Shown in pieces: positions 46,101 to 58,100 of a stretch of DNA of 60,000 bases (position 1 is the first letter of the stretch; every line of letters begins with the position of its first letter). The position numbers were made by a program, and so were the translations under genes. A model generated the notes under the pieces. That model was not told where the DNA came from and ran no database searches. It was given only the letters and a program-made list of their open reading frames with translations. Source of the DNA: Nematostella vectensis (taxonomy: Eukaryota; Cnidaria; Anthozoa; Actiniaria; Edwardsiidae); the NCBI RefSeq assembly GCF_932526225.1, contig NC_064043.1, positions 7,371,501 to 7,431,500 of the forward strand. The letters run 5' to 3'.

Positions 46101-49100
46101 TCCATGATCCTTCGGGGCAGCTGTAGCACTTTAGACTGCCCTCGTGGCTACTGTACGTCCCTGGCTTGCATCGCATACACTTCTCATGAAGCGAGTCGTA
46201 ATAAGTCCCTGCTGGGCAGCGAACTATCGCAAAAAAAAGTAAGAATCAGGAGTTGAAAAGAAATAACAGTGAAACCCAGGCGCGTACACAGGGGGTGCGC
46301 AGGGTGCACAGAGGTGCAAAAAGTGGGTCATTTCTTATTAAGGAATCTTCAAATACTATGCTTTATCCATACCTATGACTACGCAATCCTAGCCAATCCT
46401 TGGTATGCGCCTGGAACTCTTATGTCGACCTCCATTAACGGAAAGCCCCTGCATGCCTTTAGAGCCTTTAGAGTTTAGGCTTCAGATAATTTAATCAAAT
46501 AGTTTATAACCTCAAAATAACGGGCAGACTTTTCTGGTCCCAAGAGGGTCCGTTAAATCGAGTTTTAATTAGCTTTTTACCAAGAATCAAAGAAAAAAAA
46601 TCAGAACCCTGCAACACAAATACAGTCATAAAAAATCTGCAACACACCTGTTCCTTGTGTCAGGGATACCCTTACCACACACATAAAAAGCTTTATGAAT
46701 ATTGTACTTACTGCATTTCTCGATTTTTCCAGAATCTCCGTTACAGGAGCATTGTGACTGGGTATTGGTGTTCAGGCACCCCGAACCATAAGAGTCGCAC
46801 TTTCCCACAACAGCACCGTCAGCAGAGCAGTATCCTTCCGGCTTTGTCAGTGAGAACTTCTTGAATTCCAGGTCAGAGCTACGAGAGAGTGGCAATAAGT
46901 TGCTGGACTACACCGCAGGGCTTTTCTTTCATTGAATCTCCTTGTAGTCTCTTTGAGTCACTGCCCTTCAACCCCCCCCCACCCCCCCACACACACACAC
47001 ACACACCTATTGTAGAACAAAAATTACAAATCAGGCACTCTCTAGAGGAAGAGCACGTGTAGGCATGATTCATACCTCCCGCTCCATGCCAAGCAGAATT
47101 ATTTTGATAGGGCATATAAAAAGTTCAACGTCTGAAATAATTAAGTTCGGCATGGCGCAATACAGGGATACTGCCGCCGTGCTGCACGGCGCAATAATGC
47201 CCCCGTCAAAGTCCAGTCTTCTTAAAACGCTGAGAAACTAATGTAATACAAAAGACCGCCGCTACTAGAGAGCCACTATGTGTTATGAGGGTTACTTAGC
47301 GCGTAGCGGAGACCAGTCCACCGCCTTAAGGGTACTATCGAGCCGCGGTGATGTCTGAGTTTCCATCACATTCTCTAGCTGGGATAGAGTCCTCGGCACT
47401 GATGATGTCGCCGCGCCAACAAAGTCAACCTAAAAGATCGAATGTTTTGGTTTTTATTAGTAACCGTACACAGTAATAGGTTGTTTAAGGAAAATTTGGA
47501 AGTCAAGAGCATTAAACTGCTTTTGAGTATTATTGGTACGCCAACACTTATACTCCGCTATATTTTCCTATCTGCCTCTAAAAATCAATCCAATATACGT
47601 TTTTTATCAAATCAAATGCTTATACCATGACCCAACCGTGCGAAAACTTGCGGACCCGACAATGTTTCTATTGATTTTTGACACAAGAGCGAAGCAAGGT
47701 TCTCCATCCACAAAACGATGTAACAATTCGAGTTTCCACAAGTTCTCGTTTTCATCCTTTCTGGTGTCAAAGTACCTTGATGTAGACTTCCTTCACAGCA
47801 GATCGTCGTCTTCGCTTTCTTTTGTCTGTTTCACCGCAAAACACATTGACGTTCTTCACAGTGCACTTGACATGGAAGTCCGTGCAGTCAGATATGAAAG
47901 GAGGGATGAAACCAAACTTAGCCAGATTGAGGAAGTTGGTTTTGATCTGTTCTTGAGCCTCTTCGCTGTTACAGTCGCCGGAGTAGTAGTAGAACTGGGC
48001 CATCATCCTTTGAGAGGCTTCTGACGGATCATAGCGTACTATAACAAAGATATCATAGGGTAAGGGTCATAGCGCACTATAACACAGATATCATAGGGTA
48101 AGGGTCATAGCGCACTATAACACAGATATCATAGGGTAAGGGTCATAGCGCACTATAACTCAGATATCATAGGGTACTAGAATCATAGCGTACTATAACA
48201 CAGATATCATAGGGTAAGGATTATAGCGTACTATAACACAGATATCATAGGGTAAGGGTCATAGCGCACTATAACACAGATATCATAGGGTAAGGGTCAT
48301 AGCGCACTATAACACAGATATCATAGGGTACTAGGATCATAGCGTACTATAACACAGATATCATAGGGTAAGGATTATAGCGTACTATAACACAGATATC
48401 ATAGGGTAAGGGTCATAGCGTACTATAACACAGATATCATAGGGTAAGGGTCATAGCGCACTATAACACAGATATCATAGGGTAAGGGTCATAGCGTACT
48501 ATAACACAGATATCATAGGGTAAGGGTCATAGCGCACTTTAACACAGATATCATAGGGTAAGGGTCATAGCGTACTATAACACAGATATCATAGGGTAAG
48601 GGTCATAGCGCACTATAACACAGATATCATAGGGTAAGGGTCATAGCGTATTATAACACAGATATCATAGGGTAAGGTTCATAGCGCACTATAACACAGA
48701 TATCATAGGGTACTAGGGTCATAGCGTACTATAACACAGATATCATAGGGTAAGGGTCATAGCGCACTATAACACAGATAACATAGGGTAAGGGTTATAG
48801 CGTACTATAACACAGATATCATAGGGTAAGGGTCATATCGTACTATAACACAGATATCATAGGGTAAGGATTATAGTGTACTATAACTCAGATATCATAG
48901 GGTACTAGAATCATAGCGTACTATAACACAGATATCATAGGGTAAGGATTATAGCGCACTATAACGCAGATATCATAGGGTAAGGGTAATAGCGCACTAT
49001 AAGACAGATATCATAGGGTGAGACAAACATTCGGTCGGTTGGATGGACGGACAAAAAGACAAATAGATAGATGGACAAACCGGACGGGTGTACATACAGA

Positions 49101-52100
49101 TAGATAGACGGAAAACCGGACGGGTGTACATACAGATAGATACACGGACAAACCGGACGGGTGTACATACAGATAGATAGACGGACAAACTGGAGGGGTG
49201 TACATACAGATAGATAGACGGACAAACCGGACGGGTGTACATACAAATAGATAGACGGACAAACCGGACGGGTGTACATACAGATAGATAGACGGACAAA
49301 CCGGACGGGTGTACATACAGATAGATAGACGGACAAACCGGACGGGTGTGCATACAGATAAGTTAAGATTAGGCATAGTACATACAAGAACAGTCAGGCC
49401 ATGGCATTTGTACAGGATATGGATACGTTTGCCAATTGGCGTTGCTGCAAAGGTAGGCCATGGCAGGTTTGAACGCGAAGTCTCTCGTATCGGTACAGCT
49501 AACTGTACAGTACTTGCTCCCTGCACCCCACGCGTTACACGCCAAAGCACCGTTTTTGGGAGGAGGGTAGTTCGGGCATCCCTTGGCTGGAATTGAAGTT
49601 ATGTTAAACAAGGGTCAATGGAGAGCCAAGAAATGGTATACTCCGGAAAATAATAATAAGTGCTTCTAGGCTCTAAGTACTGTTGATGCAAGCGTGCTTG
49701 CAACTTTTTTTTAAGGCGGGCTCGCATTGATTTCAACTTTTTTAAAATTCCAGCTTCGAGTTCCACATTGCCGCTGGACAGAGACACCAAGGACGCATTA
49801 ATACAGTTGAAGTCTTGGTTTCATGGGAAAATATTCAAATAACCAGTGCTTTCATCAAGAATTCACAAGCTCTTAAATTATTTTATCTAAAGCTATGGAA
49901 GATTCTCTTGTTATGTGCATGCCATTTGATTTGAATTCGCCTTCTTCGTCATCTTGTTTACAATTTTCCCCTAGCTTCGGCGCGTTGCAAAGATTTGGTG
50001 GAAAACATGAATAAGTTAAATAAGTGTAAAACAAGACTTACAATATTTATATACTTCAATCCCTTTGTTATTAGACATTAGAACTTATTTCCATGTAGAA
50101 AAAAAGAGCAAAAAAATACGTACTTTTTAAGTGAATCTTGAAAACGCATTCCCTATTAACATTGCCTGCGGCATCTTTCGCCTCATAGTTCACGAACTTT
50201 TCCCCAAGTGCAAACTCGTCCGATGATTCGCTGCTTCCAGTTATCTTGGGCTGCACCTTGGAGTTATCGGTATAAGTCGGGGGGGTCCAGAAGACGCGCA
50301 TCGTTTGTTTTAGTGGGGGTGGGTTAAAGTCCAGCGTCTGGTCAGCAGGGCAGGATTTGAGAGTCGGTGGCTCAGTATCTAAGTAAAGGGAATATAACTT
50401 CTGTTCAATCATTTTACTACCATTCTCGATACCTCTAGCTAACTTAGATTTCCCCAGAGGACTACTCGGTCTCCTTGTTAACAAGTTTTTGCTGTCCCCC
50501 CCTGAAGGTTGGGATGGTTCTCGTTCTATTAGAATGCACTTCTGCTCAATGCAGTAATGGTGGCTATTGGCGTGTAAGGACAAGGGCGCAAGCGTCCCAA
50601 AAAAAGATTTTTAAGGTACCGATGAAGTTGCCTCAGAATGCCCCCCCCGCCAAACACACTTCAACCCCCCCTCTCTTCAGTTATTTCCCCATCCTGCACA
50701 GTTACCCTGAAATTGCAGTTGTTAACCCCCCCTTCCTTTCTATGTATGCCCCACCCTTCTCCCTTTAGGTATTACCCACTAGACTTGCAGGCGGGCATTT
50801 CTCCCACCCCCCTTCATTCCTATGTATGCTCTTACCTTCTCCCTTAAGGTATTTTTACCCATGTTGCACAGTGACCCTAAAATTGCAGCTGATCATCCCT
50901 ACCCCCTCCCCTTTCATTTCTAAGTATGCAATACCCTACTCCATTTAGGTATAACCCACCTTACATAGTGACCCTAGACTTGACTTACCCTCCCCCCCTT
51001 CATTTCTATGTTTACCCTCCCCTTCTCTCTTCAGCTATTACCCACCTTGCACAGTGACCCTAAAATTGCAGCTGGCTGTCAGATTCGCGCCATCTTTAAC
51101 ACTATACGTGACCACCTGATTTTTGCCAATTTCAAACTTTTTGGGGGAGGTGTGGGATTTCGTGATTTCGATCTTAGCATTAGGATCGTTTCCCTGGGAG
51201 TTGTCTTTGATGATTGGCTCGTCCCAGGTCACCTCTGCATAGCTCATCTGGGGTTCATTGTTGACAGTCATGTCCTGTGGACACGTGATTTCCGGTGCTT
51301 CGACATCTGTTAAAAGTCCATAGAATAAGCCCTTTTATGATTTGACTTAGACTTGGTCCATCTGAGTAAATCTTTATCGATTTACATTAACCAGGTAGCC
51401 CTATTTTGCGAATAAAGCGAAAACAAGAACTCCATCGTATACAATTAAAACGACGCCCAAACCGAAATAAAAAACCATTAACAACAAAACAACCATTTAA
51501 TTAAGAGTGTTTTACACATCCCAGTACAAATCCTGTATTGTCTTAGTTTATTCAGTGTGGTCAAGAAACAATTCATTTCCCCTCCTAGATTTATTCAGAA
51601 TCTTTTGGAACTACACATGTGTGATACAGGCAGTGTCCCTCTTGTGAGTTTGCGAGAGCTGATTGGTTAACTCACCGTCACATGTCTCAGGTTTGCCATT
51701 CCATTGACCATCAAGCCCGCATGTCAGTGATAAGGTCCGTAACTTGGACTTTTTCATTTCATATCCTCTTGGACACTCAAACCGACACACCGTACTGAAG
51801 CGCTGATCACGTGATACGCAAGTGGCCGGGTTAACTTGCGCCAGTGAGATAGAGTTAAGCATTGGGCAGCGGATTTCTGAAATTTGCAAAGTATTTTAGG
51901 TAGGTTAAGTTGATAAGGTGTAAGTAAGGTTAGGTTAGGCTGGAAATAACTGAAGAAATAGACGGGTTCTACGTTTATAATTTAATAATCACTCTTTATC
52001 AACATAACAAAAAAAAGTCTATACGATTATCGCCACCTCCTCCTCCCGCTCCGCGTGGTCTCTGCACGCTAGGGCAAACACGCTACTAGTTCATACGCGC

Positions 52101-55100
52101 TATTAGGACATACACGCTAGGGCATACACGCTACTAGTTCATACACGCTACTAGTTCATACACGCTACTAGTTCATACACGCTACTAGTTCATACACGCT
52201 ATTAGGACATACACGCTAGGGCATACACGCTACTAGTTCATACACGCTATTAGGACATGCACGCTAGGGCATGCACGCTACTAGTTCATACGCGCTATTA
52301 GGACATACACGCTAGGGCATACACGCTACTAGTTCATACACGCTATTAGGACATACACGCTAGGGCATACACGCTACTAGTTCATACACGCTATTAGGAC
52401 ATGCACGCTAGGGCATGCACGCTACTAGTTCATACGCGCTATTAGGACATGCACGCTAGGGCATGCACGCTACTAGTTCATACGCGCTATTAGGACATAC
52501 ACGCTAGGGCATACACGCTACTAGTTCATACGCGCTATTATGACATACACGCTACTAGTTCATACGCGCTATTAGGACATACACGCTGGGGCATACACGC
52601 TACTAGTTCATACACGCTATTAGGACATACACGCTAGGGCATACACGCTACTAGTTCATACACGCTATTAGGACATACACGCTAGGGCATACACGCTACT
52701 AGTTCATACGCGCTATTAGGACATACACGCTGGGGCATACACGCTACTAGTTCATACACGCTATTAGGACATACACGCTGGGGCATACACGCTACTAGTT
52801 CATACACGCTATTAGGACATGCACGCTAGGGCATGCACGCTACTAGTTCATACGCGCTATTAGGACATACACGCTAGGGCATACACGCTACTAGTTCATA
52901 CGCGCTATTAGGACATACACGCTGGGGCATACACGCTACTAGTTCAATACACGCTATTAGGACATACACGCTAGGACATACACGCTACTAGTTCATACAC
53001 GCTATTAGGACATACACGCTAGGACATACACGCTACTAGTTCATAGACGCTATTAGGACATACACGCTGGGGCATACACGCTACTAGTTCATACACGCTA
53101 TTAGGACATACACGCTGGGGCATACACGCTACTAGTTCATACACGCTATTAGGACATACACGCTAGGGCATACACGCTACTAGTTCATACACGCTATTAG
53201 GACATGCACGCTAGGGCATGCACGCTACTAGTTCATACGCGCTATTAGGACATACACGCTGGGGCATACACGCTACTAGTTCATACGCGCTATTAGGACA
53301 TACACGCTAGGGCATACACGCTACTAGTTCATACACGCTATTAGGACATACACGCTAGGGCATACACGCTACTAGTTCACACACGCTATTAGGACATACA
53401 CGCTGGGGCATACACGCTACTAGTTCATACGCGCTATTAGGACATACACGCTGGGGCATACACGCTACTAGTTTATACGCGCTATTAGGACATACACGCT
53501 AGGGCATACACGCTACTAGTTCATACGCGCTATTAGGACATACACGCTAGGGCATACACGCTACTAGTTCATACGCGCTATTAGGACATACACGCTGGGG
53601 CATACACGCTACTAGTTCATACGCGCTATTAGGACATACACGCTAGGGCATACACGCTACTAGTTCATACGCGCTATTAGGACATACACGCTAGGGCATA
53701 CACGCTACTAGTTCATACACGCTATTAGGACATACACGCTAGGGCATACACGCTAGGAGATACTAGCACGCTAGGAAATACTAGCACGCTAGGAAATACT
53801 AGCACGCTAGGACATATACGCTAGGAAATACTAGCACGCTAGGACATACACGCTAGGACATACTAGCACACTAGGACATACACGCTAGGACATACACGCT
53901 AGGACATACACGCTAGGACATACACGCTAGGGCATACACGCTAGGACATACTAGCACGCTAGGAAATACTAGCACGCTAGGACATACACGCTAGGACATA
54001 CACGCTAGGACATACACGCTAGGACATACACACTAGGACATACACGCTAGGACATACTAGCACGCTAGGACATACTAGCACGCTAGGAAATACTAGCACG
54101 CTAGGAAATACTAGCACGCTAGGAAATACTAGCACGCTAGGACATACACGCTAGGACATACTAGCACACTAGGACATACACGCTTGGATATACTAGCACA
54201 CTAGGACATACACGCTAGGACATACACACTAGGACATACACGCTAGGACATACACACTAGGACATACACGCTAGGACATACACGCTAGGACATACACGCT
54301 AGGACATACTAGTACTCACAAGTGATGCAACACCCCTCCGCCCTAGCGCGTGCTCGTAGTCCTTTATAACAAATGTGCCAATCAGACCAATAACAAGCCT
54401 AATTTCGCAAACATTGTCTTCCCTCTTCATGCCTTACTTGTACGCCAGGAAATACCAAGTAAAAGCTTTAAAACAAGTGTCTTATACACGCCAATATTGA
54501 TGCTTACCGTCGCAAACTGTATTTCCCATTCAATATCTCATACGCCAAGACACAAATACACGCGTCTTCTCCATTCCACATCACACGCCAAGACACATCT
54601 AATATAATGCCTACCTTAGCTAACAGTGTCTTCCCCACTAGCTCCATGTTTAACACGCCACGACACGCCATAATTAATACTTTCGCAAACATGCCAATGT
54701 TAATGCCTACCTTCGCAGACAGTGTCTTCCCCACTCCATGTCTTATCCTGCTGACAGACCCTCCATGCCGACCCCTTGCGTATGTACCCGATGCTACACG
54801 TGATCGTACAGTTGGTGCCGTACGCCGAGGACCCATCAGGGACGCATTTGCCCGACCTTGGAATCGCATTTGCGACATCAAGGGCCTGGCATGTTATCTC
54901 TGAATGAAATATAAAAATTACTTTAGAGACGCTACTCTAGTGACTAGCAAATAAATGAAATATAGGAATTTCATTTTAGACGCTGCTTTAGTATCTAGCA
55001 AATGAATGATATATAGGAATTGCATTAGAGACGCTACTTGCTTAGTGAAAAGCAAAACGAGAGAGGGTATCTCGTCATTTTTATATTATGGATTTTAACT

Positions 55101-58100
55101 TGATGAATGAAACGCAAAAAAGATTCTGTTCGGGGTTATATTTTTCATATTCAAAAAATTCTATATTAAACAAATGGCCTGTCAAACATGTACAAGGCAA
55201 CAGCCTTAGCAAATATCATGTAAAAGTCCAGGAACTTCATAAGCATGATATTGCTTGCCCCCTATTCACACTGTTTTGTTCTTCATTTTGTATTTTATTC
55301 ATATTAGTGAGATATGATTAAAATCAATAATATAAAACTATATGCCTTACGCCTGCACATGGGCTCGGTCCCGGACCACTGCACCCCGCCATGGCTGTTA
55401 AGAACACAACTACGCATTCCAGGAGCAGTGAGCTCGAATCCCTTGTGACACGCCACTTCGCATGTCGCACCGTACTCGTTACTGCAGCTTCCTCCTTTCT
55501 CATACCCATTCGCAGGGATTGGGATCGGCTGACAGCGCATGACTGAAAGACAAATCGAGCGACAATGGAGCATTCGCTATTTTGCCAATAAAATATTAGA
55601 CTTCTATAGCAGGACCGTGCTGGGGGCACGTGCACCCCCCACCCCCTAAATATTTTCAAAAATTATAATGAATTGGCTAGTAGGGCGTGGCTGTATCGTG
55701 CCCCCCCCAATATTTGGGACCTGCTACGGCCATGTATAGTAACGTTTTAAGTGGTATTGTGATTCTCATTTATCCATATTAAGGGGCGAAAGACCAGAAC
55801 AAAAACAAAGGCTTCTCGGCTGCTCTCGAAGTGTTAGAGCGAGACGACTATGACGTATTCTCCTAAACTGTTTTTCGCATTAAACTTTCAAAACTACGTA
55901 CTAACTTAAATGTAATCTGTTTACCAAACATTGGTCTTTATGCTACGATAAATTTCGCAGGAGGCAATAATGCTTATCGAATCTTGCGCCCCCAAAACCC
56001 TCCCCTCCCCCTCCCCCTACCATTATCTCTACACTCACTTGTACAAGGTGTCTCTTGGGCAGGGCTTCCATCAAAGCCTTCTTTGCAAACGCAGTGTGAC
56101 TTCCGGTCGGAACCAGTCCTCGTGTGTACAGAGTTAGCTGGACATGGAGTACACGTCTTTGCATAACCGACAAAGTCTTTGTACGTCGACGGCCCGCACT
56201 CTGGAAACAAAAGCAATGAGACACTTTTAGGTGGTGGCATGGCCGCTAATATGACAAGGACGGGCGATTAGGCTTAGACGATTATCAACCTGCTTGGGTA
56301 TTTTTAAAAGAGAAAAGGGCAGTAAGAAAGAAGTATAGGGAATTATTAAAATCTCGATAGTGCATCGCTGATGCTGGGCATAACGACCACTCTTTACCGG
56401 TCCTTCCTAAAACCATTGACTTGACTAAACGGAACGATAAGGTCTAGATTCACTACTCCCCGCAGTTCTTCACCTGACAAAAAACCTTAGAGCAAACTTG
56501 GAGTTTCTTAAAGAAGGGCAATCACGCCGCCATTTTACGCTCCCACACTATACCGAGTGACTCAAAGAATCCATTTCCATCGGCTAATTCCAGCAAGTAA
56601 CTGACCTTATTTCCATTAAATATCATTTATGAAGTATTAGAGTATTAATCGTGCATGATTATTTTAAAGTTTCCTTGCCGACAGACCGTTGGATTTTTCG
56701 ATGTAAATAAAAACAAAGGAGTGATTGATCGGCATTCTTTAAGTCACAGATCCCTTTTCTGAACTTCGAGTATAAAATGTGATAAGCAATTTGAGGCAAC
56801 AGAGAAGAGAACTCTTAAAAAATACAAAGATAAACAAAAGCGAAAATTAACAATTAGAAATAGAAAAAAAAGATAAAAATAGAGCGATGCGGGCAAGCTG
56901 CTTACTGTGGCAGTCTTGAGTGTAACCGGAGCCGTAGTATCCCTTCGGACACGCGCATCTATACTTGCCACTGACCAAACCGCAGGCGCAGTCAGCCAGT
57001 AGGTCACATGACTGACACTTGCTTTTATCGCCAACTATGAGCCAGTCACTATCATAGGGATCTAGGAATAGAATAAACCGTCTCAGATGTATTTAAAATG
57101 TTCAGTTATCTATTGCCCATACATACGACGGAGGAGGGGGAAGAAGTTTAGCACAAAAAGTTAACCATTTCCATCGAAATACACCGTATCTATTCATCTA
57201 CCGCTGGGTTTATTTAATGCTTCCACCTTCGCCTTTTTTTTACTAAGGAAGCGTTTGTTTAACTAAATCATTAGTTGTGTCAGCAAAATGTATTCTTCAT
57301 ATTTCTTTTGGAATAAGAGTGCGGCTTAAGGGTGCACCAAAAGGCCAGTACGCTGATTTTATATACACAGTAGGAAAAAAAAACCGCGTTTCGAAAGCCA
57401 CGGAGGATATTCTATTTGGAGTTCCTTCTTTTATAATACTAATAAAATAGAACGTGTTTGTTTATGTAAAAAAAAAACAGCTGCAAAAAATTTGTTCAAC
57501 AATCCCTGAAGTAATACTAGATCCCAGGCTTTACTATTTTCAATGGACTTTTTCTCATCCTCTACGGTTCGGGGCAAAGGATAGAGGAAACAGAAAACAT
57601 TGTGTCTTTTAGTGCGCAGTTGATTTAAGAGTGAGTGCATTTCAGTTCTAGTGCTCTTTAGATAAGCCACTCACCACCTCGGATGCACGTTGCGAGCTCA
57701 CGGAACTGTGTGAAGTCATTGTAGTGGAAATAGTTGTTGGGGGACGCAAGTGATCTCAGGGTATTCACGTTAACGCCATTCGTCACACCAATAGTGAATA
57801 TCTCAATCCCCCTGTCCTTAAGTCTCTTGGCAATGGGCCAAGGATCACCGTTCCAATTCCACTGACCGTCTGTGAGTAAAAACACGGCAGTCTTCACTTG
57901 ATGGGTCGGTCTCTTATGCCCACTATACTTGCCGAAGATGATGTCATACGCAGCTTGGAAGGCATCATGCATATTCGTCATTCCGCTGCGGAACCTCAGG
58001 TTGCTAAAATCTCGCCTGAAATTACACTTATGGTTGTTTGGGTGTGGGTTGAAGATGTAGTTGATGTCGATCGTGGCGCTTGTGCCAAAGAGAACCACTG

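Noticed and set aside
48959-49550. Three minus-strand frames with [11 protein letters not shown]-type repeats
   Set aside because: Different frames of the 37-bp array; only the exon 9 portion is coding.
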